A DNA stretch of 64,000 bases from Palaemon carinicauda (GCF_036898095.1 NC_090759.1:16702227-16766226); one strand, 5' to 3'; shown: positions 19,251 through 31,845, numbered from the stretch's first letter. The notes: generated by a model not told the origin, from the letters alone. Translations and numbers: made by a program.

Positions 19251-22200
19251 ATAGAAGCTTAACAGGACTGGATCCCGTGTCAGAGGAGGGAGAGATTGAA
19301 TGAACAGGACACGATACCCGATGGCGATCGTTTTGTTCGTCCAGGGATCTGCCCCGTGATGCTACCACCTCTGCCAGAGGTGCTGCAGGCATCCTCACAC
19401 AGGTGGTCGGTGATGAGGATTGCCGTTCCTAGCGGGAGCAACCACCTCGGCCACTCGCTCTACATCCCTTCTTTCCCCTGAAGACTTGCCCCCTTTCTGG
19501 TCTTTGGACTGCAAGGGACGTTTGGACACCTTAGAAGGCCCAGAGGGCCTCAAAGTCAAGGGGTTAGGGGTAGCCTGCTGACTACAAGAAGACTAGGATG
19601 ATCTTCCGTAGGGCCTGGATGTCATGGCCCTATGGAGGAGAATCGTTTGACGATTTCCTCCATCTTTCAGCAGCCCTCTCAACCTCGTTGGGAACAAAGA
19701 GAGGAACCTTCAAGCGTGGAATTCCTCAAACAAGACACTTTCACTTTCAGCACCTGATTGTGGAACTTTCCTATGATGGTGTCCCTCCTCTTGAGATTGG
19801 CGTTTGCCCACAAGTTGACAACGTGGTGCGATGGATACTCAAAGAGTTCAGTTATCTGACAATAGGAAGGATTCCAAGGACTTCCTTGTGGAATCCTTTC
19901 AAAAATTGAGGGAGCACACAATGTAGCCCAGAGACCCCAACCATAAGTCAAGCTATGAAGCAGCTTCCATGGCGTACTTTACGCCTCGCTCTATGTTGAG
20001 GAGCTCAACTGCCGAAAGGGAAGCTCTCAACGAGGAGAGGGTTTGGGTCGGAAGACCCTTCGTCAGAGACTCAATGAGGGGTCGAGGGACATGGTGGAAT
20101 GTGGTTCTTTCTCAATCTCGTAATACTTCCTTTGTACCACAAAAAGAAATGGTAAAGATAGTGAGGAGAAACCTGCCCTCAAGGAACTAGAAGATCCAGA
20201 TATCTGAGAAATAGCTTCCCTTCTGGCATGTCAGGCCTTTAGACCAGGAAAAAGCTGCACTGGTCTTAGGGGGGCTCTCAGTTCCGAAGATCTCATCAAG
20301 AACCATCTCCTTCCCTTTCTCGGTGGTGGTACCAGGAGTAGACACTTTGTTAATGGACCTCATGCAAGAGAGGACCTGCCAGAAGGTATGCTCTGACTCT
20401 CTTCTCTCGTTCCATGTGATAGTTCCGACTGGCTGCTTTAGGGAAATATTCATTGTCCATGTCGATGGCATTATCTACCTCAAGGCTCACATCCAGAGCT
20501 TGGGGTAGGTCAGGGTTGTCAAGAGGATTGTGTGAGGGACCTGCCACAGGAGACCTCCTGTCCGCCTCCGCCAAACGGGCTTCTCTTGCCTTGGCGTTCT
20601 TAGGTTTAGTTTTGGTGTCCTTGGACTCCCTTCGCACAGAAAGGTGATCCTCCAACCCTCGTCCAAGGGTGGATGATATCGGCGTGTGGTGGAGTGACGC
20701 CTCTCATCTTTCTCTTATGTCGCTTCGTCAAGACCTCCTTACCCTTGACTGGAGTAAAAGCAATGTTCTCAAGAGAAGAATCTACTGTCGGAGGTACCTC
20801 GGCACTAGATCGTGATGGGGAGGATCGATCGCCTTGTCTGACGAGGATCTCCTTCTAGGGTCAGAGCTCCTATGCGACGAACTCAAGTCGGACTCTAAGG
20901 GAATCCATGGAGTAGCCCTAACTGGTCCAGTCAGGGGCTGTGGCGGTGGAGGGGCCACACCCAAGGACTTCTGAAAAGTTGATAAGAAGGCACTAACACA
21001 GGGAGGGAGCTCAGTGGCCTTCGAAGAGTCTTGGGTTTCCTTAGAGAATCCAGTAAGAAGAGAATGTTGTCTAGGAGGAACCCTAGGAGGAGCCTGGGAC
21101 ATCATAGGAAATAGCCTCTGGGCAACAGGAGATGCTCTTTTGACAAGTGAAGAGGGTGATCAGGACTAATAGGTACATTGGCACACATTACTTATTAGGA
21201 GGCTCCTTAAACCCTTCTGGGAAGGGTATCGGCCTGCCGCTAGAGGTGGAGGCAGAGGCATTGGAACTGCACTTGCTCGTCGAAACGACAATGGGCGCGA
21301 TTCACCAACAAAAGTGCTCTTCTCACGAGCACCAGGAGCCGTACTGGAAGATGGAAGCCTTGAGGATTCCTGTTATTCCAGAGAATCGCCTACGCCAGAC
21401 GTGGTAGGCTGTGAGGACCTCTGAATAGGGGCAACCCAAAGCGTTGGGGAGTGCGTAACAGAGGGACGCGTTGGAGAGCGTCGTATGGCCGAACGCTGTG
21501 CTAAAGCACCCTAGGCAGCAAAGGGCACTGGAGGTAGCTTGGTTGAACGCCTGTCTGTAGAGTGATCCATAGCGAGATCAGGTTCAGTCTGAGGTCGTTG
21601 AGGTGAGGGACGAGTTGAGGAGTGACATGAGAATGGACTGCGCATGCGCTTACCTCTTCCTCTTGGAGAGGAACGTCTAGATCGTGAACGTGCGGTTCGC
21701 GATCATGAATGCTCTGTTCGTGATCATGAGCTAGACATCTAGCCCACAATCATGAATGGCGTGAACGTCTTGAGTGCCTAACTCGCAAATGCGAGTGTTG
21801 GCCTCGCAATCATGAACGTCGTCCTCGTGATCATGAACGGCGCCCTTGCAAACGTGAACATCGCTCTTGCGAACGTGAGCGTCTTCCTCTTGATCTAGAT
21901 AAGCGCAATCTAGAACACAAGTGTCCAGACCTAGATCTAGACTGTCTTGCTCGTGACCACAAGACTTTACCTCGTGAAGAGGTACACCTCTGACAAGAGC
22001 GTTGAGACCGTCGGTCACATGAGCGTTAAGTTCTAGCGCAGGAACGCCTTCTAGAAGAAGAGCGTTGAGATCACAATGACCTGCGATCTCTATGATGACC
22101 TAACGATTGTCACAAACAACGATCGGAAGACAAGTGTCCTAAAGGACAAGGAGATGGATAGTCTCGTCCTTGCGTGCTGTAACAGAAGGAGCGCTGCTTT

Positions 22201-22870
22201 CGTGAAGATCATTATCCACAGCCAAAGGATTCCTGTGAGGAGATACAGAGGGCTGAGGATTAGGAGACGACAAGTCCCCAGGATGGCGAGCGGAACGGTC
22301 GTCAGCAGGAAGCCGTTGGAGGGGCGAACATGATCGATCGCCACATCCATGCGTGGAAGGTCCAGGGCAATAGCTGGACTTCACAGACCTACTGAGCGTG
22401 AGATGTTCAAGGCTCTGGAGTTGGATTCTTGCTAGCACTGAGCTAATAGAGAAGAAGTAAAGTTTCCTTCATAGGGAGAGCAGAAAACCCCAAGGATGGC
22501 CACGCCTGCAGCACATCTGCAAGAGAAAATGGCTCCTTGGTGGCTGGAGGTGAAGTTGCTCCTCTAAGGGAAGTACCACGAGGTTGCCAAGGAGTTATTC
22601 GGTCTGCACTCCTGCTCGATTGCCTCCCAGAGGAAAGCAAGCGAGAAGGAGCACTAAAAAGTGGTTTGGGGATGTGTGAAGAAGAAGAACGAGCTTTCTT
22701 CGCTTCTGAGGGAGAGAGATCGCACTTCGCCTTCTTCCTGCGCCGTCTAAACTTCTCTCATTGGGAGACAGGCCACTCCCGACACTCATCACCAGGCGAA
22801 CTCTGCTCACAGCGATGCCCTCTACACGTTGGACACAGGGCTTTTGAAGGAGAGAGATGAGACGTCCAAT
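19250..22870 (-). pseudogene. D3 gag, decayed, with relic RS domain
   Basis: The C-terminal helical block survives near 19679-19951 (HVVNLWANANLKRRDTI) and matches D8 and D5 gags. A distal part appears at 20187-20471 and 20350-20655. Between about 21640 and 22080 the minus strand reads an eroded Arg/Ser region (SRSRGRRSRSQE in one frame) built on short repeats of the type CGTTCATGATCACGAGGACG. The N-terminal Cys motif is not readable. Role as for the other gags; non-functional here. Confidence 0.65.
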
Positions 22871-22917
22871 CTCTACAAGCCAAAAGAAAAGTGACGTAGC
22901 TCACAGCTGTGAGAGTA

Positions 22918-22924
22918 TACTGTA
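22918..22924. other. Possible TACTGTA scar in D3 right ITR
   Basis: GAGAGTATACTGTAGCTTAT here against the reverse complement of the left ITR, GAGAGTATGTATAGGCGGCT. The surrounding sequence also differs by a few bases, so it is less clean than the scar at 23074. Confidence 0.35.
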
Positions 22925-23073
22925 GCTTATATAGGCAGCTGAGTAGGCCCCCAGCCAGCCCTGCCTACCCACTCAGGTGGTTAGGCAGGGTTGCCACTTT
23001 GCACTTTTAGTCTAATGGCTACCTTTCAGCTTTGCCAAAAGATAATCCACGTAAATAACAAAAGTTTTGTTAG

Positions 23074-23080
23074 TACTGTA
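23074..23080. other. TACTGTA scar in D3 right terminus
   Basis: The right end reads TTGTTAGTACTGTATGGGAA, while the same sequence kept in the element's own ICR reads (reversed) TTGTTAGTATGGGACC. The 5-bp gain is therefore later than the insertion of D3. Confidence 0.8.
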
Positions 23081-23090
23081 TGGGAACAAA

Positions 23091-23332
23091 TCCACCGTAA
23101 ACCTACCGTTAAACAAATATAATGTCAGCTAATGAAATTATTATGAAGTCTATCTAGAGGTTAACCATGTCACAAATAACTCACAATCTATTATTTCAGC
23201 ACTGCATTAAGTACAAAAAACCCCATTCAAAATTTTGTTTTCTGATGTTGAATCGCAAGTACGCAAAAATATAAAATCTTATTTGGTTCTTTCATTCCAG
23301 TTTCATCAATCACACTCCTGAATTGGTAAATA
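23091..23332. other. AT-rich spacer between D3 and D4
   Basis: No gene or recognisable repeat was seen. Confidence 0.6.
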
Positions 23333-23510
23333 TGACAAACTTATAACAGAGTTTGTATTTTTCCTAACATACAAACCCAAATTATTTACTATAGGAGATA
23401 TTCTAGCGCAAGCTGGAAAATACGGCAGAAAACCTTAACAAGGTCGTTTACGAGGGTCGGTAGCTACTGAATACCTTCAATCGAATTCTAGCTAGGACTA
23501 TTTTTAGGGG
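23333..23510. repeat. D4 left inverted terminal repeat
   Basis: Reverse complement of the right end: GGTCGGTAGCTACTGAATAC here, GTATTCAGTAGCTACCGACC at about 29738. Confidence 0.88.
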
Positions 23511-23533
23511 GCGGTGACGGAGGGAAGATTTGT

Positions 23534-23630
23534 GTAAAGAATTCGGGTTTGTATGTTAGGAAAAATACAAACTCTGTTATAAATTTGTCATTTGTTCCTA
23601 CACTAAATACAAACCCTCATTCTTTACTAT
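23534..23630. repeat. D4 internal complementary region
   Basis: TATGTTAGGAAAAATACAAA mirrors the left terminus. TTTGTTCCTACACTAAATAC mirrors the right terminus. Confidence 0.88.
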
Positions 23631-24058
23631 AGGAGACTTAGTCTTGAGGTCAGGATGGACAAGGAGTCCCTATTCCTAGGGAAGATAGTCCTCAGACTAG
23701 ACTCTTTTGATGAATCTCTCATTGACTTTTCTTTGTAGATCCCCATAACCTTAGCACGACTGAAAGTTTGTAATTATGTGGAAACAAGTGTCTTGGACCC
23801 TATCATACTTAGGATTCCCCTAACCTTGAAAAGGGGAACCCTCGTGACTACGAGTATAACTTATACCCTGTGAGAGGAGTCAGATGAGTTTCATACCTTA
23901 TTTCCATTGGCGAGTCCAGCTGAAACTGGTTACAGACTAGGATACCCAGATGGGAGGAAGAAGGAAGGTGCAGAAGATAGATGGATGTCCTTCTAAAACC
24001 TAGTGTAACACAGAATCCTCGACCAATGGCTACTGTCCCCTGAAAGGGCGTAAGGTAG

Positions 24059-25415
24059 CTACAGCACCTGTTGACCTGCCACAATAGGCCCTATAGAAAA
24101 GGTGTTTAGAGACCTATGTGTCACATCGGATAAATAGTGAGTGGTGAATGTAGATTGGCGTTTCCAGACTCCAGCTCTTAAGACTTGGGAGACTGAAAAA
24201 TTCTTCTTAAATGCCAGTGAAGCAGCCACTCCCCTAAATGGGCTTTGAGTTGGGCTGCCTCTGGGTCTCCGTAAATGGCTCTCGCAATAACTTTCTTGAG
24301 CCAGAAAGAGATGGTGTTGCGAGAGATTCTCTTGTTGGTATTGAGGAAGAGATGACGGAGGCGTGGTCTGAAAGGTCTGGTGCGCTTCAGGTATTTCCTT
24401 AGCGCCCTGACTGGGCACAGTAGCAATTGGTCAGTATCCTGTGTTACTCTATTGAGGCTGGAAAATTGAAATTCTCTAAACCTCTCATAGGCCGATGAAG
24501 GATTCTGAGTTTTGGCCACAAAGCCTGGCACGAAGTTGAGCAAGACTTCCCCCCATCCTCTAGAATGGGTAACTTCGTAGGATAGACCATGAAGTTCACA
24601 AACCCTTTTTGCCGAGGCCAGAGCTACTAGGAAGACAGTCTTAAGGGTTAGGAAGTAGTCAGAGGTCCTATTTAAGGGCTCATAGGGTGGTCCCTTCAAG
24701 GAACATAAGACCAGGAACACATCCCAAGGTGGTGGTCTAAACTCAACTGGGGGGGGCAAGATCTCTCAAAACCTCGAATCAACAAGGTGATATCTTCTGA
24801 GGTGGAAAGGTCAACCCCTCTCAGTCTACAGATGAGGCTTAAGGCTGAACGATAGCCTTTAATTGCCAAGACTGAGAGGAGTTTCTCCTCCCTGAGGTAC
24901 ACTAGAAAGTCTGCCACTAATGGAAGAGAGGGATCGAGTGGAGACACGCCTCGTCCTCTACACCAAGCTGCAAACACTCTCCCTCTTGCTTGGTAAAGGT
25001 TTGTGGAAGATTGGCGCAGGTGCCTGGACATGTGCTCAGCCACCTTCTCTGAAACAGCTCTGCATCTGAGGAGAGACTGGACAGCCTCCAAGCGTGAAGC
25101 TTCAGGAAGTGGATTCTCCCGTGGGGGATACCACTGTGTGGCTGCGTCAACAGAGGGGGTTCTGGAGGCAGAAACCTTGGAACTTGAACCAGCAGGGAAA
25201 GAGGGTCTGCGTATCACTCTCTGCTTGGCCATACCGGAGCTATTAGAGTTAGCTTGCAGTTCCGGGAGGTCCTGAGTTTGTTGATCACCCTTCTGAGCAG
25301 GCAATAGGGTGGAAAGGCATATGCATCCAGGGTGTCCCAGGAATGTTGAAGGAAGTCCTGGATAGCTGCCTGATGGTCTGGAACTGGGGACCCCCGTAGC
25401 GGGGAAGTTTCGCAT
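24059..25415 (-). pseudogene. D4 tyrosine recombinase, frameshifted
   Basis: The N-terminal part (25415-24696) has RQSSTNLYQARGRVFAAWC and ADFLVYLREEKLL. The middle (24759-24178) has FLVALASAKRVCELHGLSY, box I with Arg, then VPGFVAKTQNPS and LCPVRALRKYLKRTR. The C-terminus (24418-24059) has STFTTHYLSDVTHRS with the Tyr and ends in AGQQVL. Box II is damaged: the DNA reads GCCCATTTAGGGGAGTGG on the coding strand where others have a codon pair between His and Arg, so about 4 bases are missing and the frame shifts there. Not functional. Confidence 0.85.
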
Positions 25416-26962
25416 TCAGAGAAGTGGCAAACAGGTCTATTGTGGGGAAACCCCACAAAGCTATTACTGTCTTCGCTACTCGAGGATCCAAAGACCATTC
25501 GCCACTCAACACTTGGTGATACCTGCTCAGTTGATCCGCCACGATGTTTCTGCGGCCTGGAATAAGCCTGGCCGTGAGAGAAATGTTGTGACCTTCCGCC
25601 CACTGGCAAATCTGCACCGCTAGCAGACAGAGGTCTCTTGCCAGAGTACCCCATTGTTTGTTGATGTACGACACGGCTGTGGAGTTGTCGCTCATCAGCA
25701 CAACTTCTCGTCCTTGTAGATCTTTTACAAAGAATTTTAGGCCTTTCCAGGCTACTAATAATTCCAGGTGATTTATGTGGAGAGTTTGCTCTATCGGAGA
25801 CCAAACTCCTGATGCTAATTTCGGGCCTAGGTGGGAACCCCAGCCCCGTAGCGATGCATCCGAAAAGTTTTAACTTCGGACTGGGGCTTAGGAGGGGAAT
25901 GCCCTTTTGGGTATTTTCTCTGGTTGACCACCAATGAAGATCTTGTAACACCAGAGCTGGAACCTCCACTGACAAGAATGGGGAATCGATCTTTTCAGAC
26001 CAATGGGTCTTCAGATGCCACTGGAGACTTCTCATTCTCGATCTTCCGCCTGGAACTAGTTTTTCCCGGGAGGAAAGATGGCCCAGAAGACTCTGCCACG
26101 ACTTGGCTGTAAGCGGTAGTGGAGACAAGAGATGGGCGATGGATTGATTAAGTCTCCGAAGTCTGTCTTCTGAAGGGAACACCCTCCCTACCTGGGTGTT
26201 GATGGACATACCCAGATAATTTAAGACTTGGGTTGGAGTCAAGCAAGACTTCTCTGCATTTACAAGGATCCCCAGGTCCTTGCAAAGGTCTAAAAGTCTT
26301 CTCAGGTGATCCAGAGCTAGCTCCTGGACAAGGCCAGGAGTAGCCAATCGTCCAGGTATCTTAGCAGACGTATTCCGTGCTTGTGAGCTCACGAAGATAT
26401 GAGTTCGAAAACCTTCGTAAAGACCTATGGAGTGGTCGAGAGGCCGAAGCATAGGACTTTGAACTCGAAGATTCGACCCTGAACCAGAAAGCGCAGGAAT
26501 TTCCGAGATGTGCGATGGATCGACACTTAGAAATATGCATCTTTTAAGTCCACCGATGCCATAAAGTCTCCTGGATGCACCGCTTGGGTCATGGAGGCTG
26601 CTGTCTCCATTTTGAATGGAGTTTGCTTCACAAAGTGGTTCAAGGTCGAGAGATCGATTACGGGTCTCCAACCTCCCGAGGCTTTCTCCACCAGAAAGAG
26701 GCGACTGAAAAAACTCGGGGAGGCGTTGGAGACCTCTTGAATGGCGCCTTTTAGGAGCATGCTCTGGATCTCCCGAGCTAGGGCTTGCTGTTTCCCTGGA
26801 TCCCGAGTTATCTGGGAGGACGAGATCGGGGGAGGAATTAGAGGAGGATAAGAGTCTATGAAGGGGATGCGGTACCCCCAACGAAGCACCTTGATGGTCC
26901 ATTGCATGGCCCCCATAGCCTTCCACTTCCTCCAACTCTCCTGCAGGCACCCCCCTACGCAC
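25214..26962 (-). pseudogene. D4 RT-RNase H-methyltransferase-like region, frameshifted
   Basis: Near 26916-26527: SRLFLVEKASGGWRPVIDLS, QTPFKMETA and ASVDLKDAYF (first palm Asp), followed at once by a stop. The rest of the RT is visible in another frame down to 26300, where the YLDD region is altered (IPGRLATPG in frame, YLGMSINTQVGRVFPSEDRL after it). The RNase H and methyltransferase-like parts follow at 25700-25250: LMSDNSTAVSYINKQW, RNIVADQLSRYH, TIDLFATSLNAKLPRYG, YAFPPYCLLRRVINKL. Same role and order as in D2. Confidence 0.83.
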
Positions 26963-26983
26963 TGTGAGGGGGGAACCGTGACC

Positions 26984-29640
26984 CTATTTCTGTCTAGGGT
27001 TCCTCCCTCTGCCTTTAGCCTTAGGAGGAGCCGACTTTCCTCTGCCCATGGGTTTGGCTATAAAAGAGGGGCAGCTGAGGCTCTTGGCTGGGAATGGAGT
27101 TGCGGTTGTGGTTTTGAGTTGTGGAGTTGGCTGCTGTTGCATTGTGCGAAGGGAAGCAGCCTTTTGCATCGCGGTGTCCTGCGTCTCTTTCCTCCAAGTA
27201 TCTAAGGCAGAGGAAACTGCCTGTTTAGAAATGAGGAGAGGTTGCAGAAGATCTGAGTTCCTCAAATCTGACTTCTCGGTCTTACCGATGCTCCTATGAA
27301 GTCTGGAAATTACTGATTCCCTCCTTTTTAGAGTTCAGGTGCCCCACATGGTTGCAGTCATAGCAGTTAGGAAGTCCATTGTTTTGGCCCCAGCCGCTAG
27401 GACTTCCTGCAGGGACTGCATGGAGTTTTGGTTTGATAGGTCTTCGTGACTCGCTAGGTAGCCTACTGTGCCTGACCACTGTCAAACCAGGATAATGCCT
27501 ACAGAAGGGACATTGACGCTGCTTCCATTGCCGAGGCTTCTGTGGCGGTGAAGGAGACTGGGAGAGAAGAGTCTCTCTCTGCAGAGCAGCCAGGTGTGAG
27601 CCTTGCTGTGAGGGGATCCAGGGTCAGAGGAGAAGGGTTGGCATCTCTGAACTTGTAAAAACGCTTTTGCCTCGAAAATGGAAATTGCAGAAGTTTATGG
27701 GATCCTTGAGACTTCAAGGAACCCGTTTCTCCAGAGACCGCCTGCGAGACGTTCCTCAGACGGCCTGCAGTGTGAATAGACCAGGGAAGTTCAATTCTGG
27801 TCTTAGGGTTAGGTGGAGGACGACATAGTCTGTCTAAAGCTGGAGCGTCGGTATGTCGCGGTGACATGTAAATCCTCGAGGCCTGAGATATTACACATCA
27901 TTCTTAGAGCCATCAGATAGAACTCTAAATCCTTTGATGGTTGTTCTCGAGGAATCTTCCGGTTGCGCTAGTTCCTCGTGAGGGAGGGCGATAGAAGGCC
28001 GAGTGTCTGGAGGTGACGGCGACGTAGAATACTCCATAGCCGTTATTCCAAGGGAAGGCTGAGCGCTGGCTAATGGCGCCGCGCGCTTGATCTTGCCTGG
28101 AAGTCAATGGTCTAGGCGTAGGCGACCGAATTAACGGTACTGTCTCAGTAAGAGGTTGCATTGATCGGTGGTCTGACCTTTTTCCTCTGTTTTCAACCGA
28201 GGAGAAGAAGGGTTGAACCCCTGCGTCTTCTTCCGAGGTTTTCGTGATGCTCATATTCCGTAACTCGTTAGGAAGTACGGGAACCGGAGCTGTTCTGCCT
28301 GAAACCCGAGGGCAAGGTGAATGACCCCGCGCGGATATGTCCGGAGACTTGCGCGATCGGGAGGTTGAAGGACGGGAGCGCTCTCTCTCTGCTGATACGA
28401 AGTGCTCTTTCTCCCTTCCCTAGAGTGATCTGAGCTCCTCAAGTTAATATGTGAAGGAGAGGGATCGCGCTCAGAGTGCTCTATTTCCTTGGTCGCGGTC
28501 CGAGCACGATTAGATGAAAAATCGCTCCAACGGGAGCGCTTATTACATTTAGGAGAACTCTCTCGTGACGAAGAGCGAGAACGTATCGTAGAGCTTTTCT
28601 TCTTACAGTGCCTAGATGATCCCTCGCGAGAAGAAAACAATCGCGAGGCAGAACGATGACGCGAGGATACACTCTTCTTATGTTTATGACGAGAGCGCTT
28701 ATCGTCTCTCGGCGAGACATTTCGTGAAGAGATAGAAGGCTAGGAAGAGCGAGAACGATAACGTCTCCTCCTATGTCGCCTCTCTCTCTCTGACGAGAAC
28801 GTCTGGGCGAAGAAGAGCGAGCTCTCCTTTTCCTCTTCTCTCTCTCCCTCCTAGCCTCCGAGGAGGACGAAGAGGATGAGGAGGAGGAGAAAGGGGAGGG
28901 GGAGGTATAGCGATGATCGCGCTTGCGACGTTGTGCTTTCGTAGAAGCGCAAGCGAGAAGCGAAGTAGGTGCCGCGGGAGCTGAAGTTACTACATCTGCC
29001 GACACTTCAGCGGCTGCCGACTGGGTTGACGGGATGTAGGCGAGGTCCGGAACTCCCGAAGGTTCCAAAACAGAAGGGACCTGAGGTAAGACTGTGCCCG
29101 CGAGGAACTGGTTCCACACTTCCACCGAAGGAGAACCAGAAAGTCCAAGGGCAGGCCATACCGCTCGTACGTGATCTGGAATAGAAGCGGTAATAAGAGT
29201 TATTCGCAATGGTGGAAGAAATTGTCCCACTGGGAGGGGCAACGTGATCCGCCTGACCAGGGGGAATGGGGGTTAAGTCAATGGTGCCGCTCTTCCTTGA
29301 CTTTCCCCGGGAGGAAGGAGGCAAGGAAGAGTCTGAAGGGAGAGATCGAGAGGCCGAAGAAGAGGCCCGAGACTCCTTACCTTTCGACGGCGAACCTGGA
29401 GGTAACGAATCCTTCTTGGATTTCTTCTTCTTCCTCTTCACGAACTTATCCCACTGAGAGGGCGACCATTCTCTACATACTTGGCAGGGGGAGCCTTTAG
29501 AACACCTACGACCTCTGCACGAAGGGCATAGGGAATGAGGATCCACCTCCGGTGGTGACATGAATGTGCCACAAGATTTCGGGGAATCCCGGGACACTTC
29601 CTCATAATAGAGCACATCACATCTAATAAAGAAAAGAAAA
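26984..29640 (-). pseudogene. D4 gag with Cys/His motif and RS domain, frameshifted
   Basis: The start region near 29600 reads PKSCGTFMSPPEVDPHSLCP, then SCRGRRC and CQVC, the same Cys/His module as in D2; a 1-base indel in a C run separates it from a start-like MCSIMRKCPG frame. It continues as a Lys-rich block (KRKKKKSKKDS) and a Ser-rich linker. The Arg/Ser region at about 28500-28880 is split over frames and includes RRKRRARSSSPRRSRQRERG. The C-terminal half is fragmented between 28250 and 26984. Damage includes at least four frame breaks. Confidence 0.75.
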
Positions 29641-29725
29641 AGAAAAAGTTAATCAAAAACATACTAAAGAAAGGTTAGTCTGCCAGTCAAACAAAAGCAG
29701 GAGCAGCGGTGCTACCACTGCGACA

Positions 29726-29906
29726 GCTAGAATTCGACTGAAGGTATTCAGTAGCTACCGACCGGCAGTCCCCCACCCCTAACAGGTGGACAACTACCGG
29801 CCCGGTCGTTAACAACCTTGTTAAGGTTTTCTGTCGTATTTTCCAGCTCGCACTAGAATATCTCCTATAGTAAAGAATGAGGGTTTGTATTTAGTGTAGG
29901 AACAAA
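29726..29906. repeat. D4 right inverted terminal repeat
   Basis: Reverse complement of 23333-23510; its last 40 bases are complementary to the second half of the ICR. Confidence 0.88.
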
Positions 29907-30383
29907 CAGTTTTTTTTTTTAATTCCATCACCCACATAAAATATATTTCACTTGCCCATCATTGCTGCTATAATTCAAACGTTTGATTTATGTATCCAAC
30001 ATCCATCAGCAAGAGTATATCCAAAATTGTATTCCAGAGTTGAAAATATAGGTTCATCATGAATTCCGTATGTATTTTTGGAAATTTCAATAATTTCTAA
30101 TTATATTTAAATCTATAGTTTGAAAGATTAAAGTACCTTCCAATAACTAACAATAGTATAGGCCACAGAGAGAACTATGGTTTTTGAGTGGCGAAAAAGA
30201 GAGAAAAATAACAATGAATCATGTGGTTGATGGTAATGGTAAATTTAAATTACGTAATATATAATGTTCCCTTTTACAAAATGATACAGCATCATAGTTC
30301 AAGTAAAGGCCAATTTCACTCATTTTGTGTTCTTCCAACCATAAAATTTATTGTACAAATGTAGTTTCGAGGCCTATGACAAA
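29907..30383. other. AT-rich spacer between D4 and D5
   Basis: No gene. It begins with a run of T after the D4 end and is AT-rich throughout. It ends in ATGACAAA directly before the D5 terminus TGACAAATTC. Confidence 0.6.
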
Positions 30384-30595
30384 TGACAAATTCGGAGATA
30401 ATTTGTATTTTTCCTAACCATACAAACCTTAGCTATTTACATAGGGTTTACTTTCGGCGTAGCTGAAAAGACGAGCCATTAGAATTTAACGAGGGTGTAT
30501 TACCCTCGCGCTAGTTAGCAAAGGGGTAGGGGAGTGGTAGCTAGCTACCCCTCCCCCCTCACACACTGGTGAACTGCTTCACTTCACTTAGAGGT
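30384..30595. repeat. D5 left inverted terminal repeat
   Basis: Matches, inverted, 50155-50310 plus 58014-58044. The match includes the D5-specific AAAGACGAGCC and CTGCTTCACTTCACTT. Confidence 0.9.
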
Positions 30596-30634
30596 AGGAC
30601 TTGCCTTGGGGGACAGGGCTGGCGGGCAAATATG

Positions 30635-30730
30635 TGTAAATAGCTAAGGTTTGTATGGTTAGGAAAAATACAAATTATCTCCGAATTTGTCATTTGTTCC
30701 GTAACCGAAATACAAACCACGCTATTTACA
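30635..30730. repeat. D5 internal complementary region
   Basis: It is the complement of a joined right end and left end: GTATGGTTAGGAAAAATACA reverses the left terminus, and TTGTTCCGTAACCGAAATAC reverses the right terminus. Confidence 0.92.
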
Positions 30731-30994
30731 TACGGTGACTTACCCTTAGGAAGGGTGGAAAGTCCCCAGCCTTACTGGCTTTGGCTTACCTGGGGACTCA
30801 GAATCCGAGTGAGCAGCACTCGAGAAAAAGAGTCCCTGCACCTCGCAAGTACGTGCGGCCTACATAAGCTTGTGTGTGGAGGGAAGAAGTGTGACTTGTC
30901 CTAGGAAGTCGACCTGAAGTCCTTTAGCTGGAATTCTAGGTTAGGACGTTCCCAATACCACCTCGTCAGGGTATGGGGGACGCGACAGTATTAA

Positions 30995-31007
30995 CCCTTT
31001 GACTGCG
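30995..31007. repeat. piggyBac left terminal inverted repeat
   Basis: CCCTTTGACTGCG next to TTAA. Confidence 0.9.
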
Positions 31008-31604
31008 AAAAGCGAGTATACTCGAAAATTAAAATTTCTCCCTTAACTGCGAAAAGCGAGTTTACCCCACGGCGGCGAAAAAACTTTTTGAATAGCGCCG
31101 CCGATACTTTTGACATTCAAGTGTACGCTGAAAACGTTTGCTGTCCAGTAGGTGCTGCCATCTAGTGACCAGAAGATGAAACAAAACGTAAACAAAAACA
31201 GGTGTTATCAGCTGATGCGACGAAGTTCACGTTGTTTACAAACATCAGGTTTTAAAGGTATGTATTATTTATTTCAGTAATAATTTATTTATTCTAATTA
31301 GTTCTTGAATATAAGTACAGTAGACTATAATAAGTCTGATTAAATCATTAAATAAGTGTAAAATATGGTGTAATAGGAGGTAATATGAAGGGCATCTCTT
31401 TCAAGCCTAGTAAGCCTATTTTACTGTAAGTTGGCCAACTTCGATTATGTTATGATAGGCTTTGTGTATAGGCCTGGACTTATTATAATGGTAGAATATG
31501 ATGTATATTACCATAAACTCTAGGCCTAATATCAGTGTCTTCAAATATGTGATAATATGCGAATTGTAAAGACAAATCATAGGCTACCGGTAGGCTACAT
31601 ACAC

Positions 31605-31845
<241 letters not shown>

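Larger units (their letters stand above)
15860..23090 (-). mobile_element. D3: old, decayed DIRS-like element
   Basis: The left terminus (TGACAAATTTGCAGATAAC) with its ITR and ICR lies at 15860-16218, and the right ITR ends at 23090 in GTATGGGAACAAA. The two ITRs share CTCACAGCTGTGAG, a perfect small palindrome, and the AGGCAGGG blocks in inverted order. The coding parts are in the standard order on the minus strand but carry dozens of indels and stops, more than any other full-length copy. Several TACTGTA scars occur only here, in D8 and in the piggyBac, in keeping with greater age. Confidence 0.88.
22885..23090. repeat. D3 right inverted terminal repeat
   Basis: Reverse complement of 15860-16085. 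It carries a TACTGTA insertion at 23074 and possibly another at 22918. Confidence 0.85.
23333..29906 (-). mobile_element. D4: DIRS-like element, moderately decayed
   Basis: The left terminus TGACAAACTTATAACAGAGT starts at 23333 and the right end TTTAGTGTAGGAACAAA closes at 29906 (6.6 kb). ITRs, ICR and the gag, RT, recombinase order match D2, but the terminal sequences differ (for example GGTCGGTAGCTACTGAATAC), so it is a separate subfamily. Recombinase, RT and gag are each split over a few frames. Confidence 0.9.
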
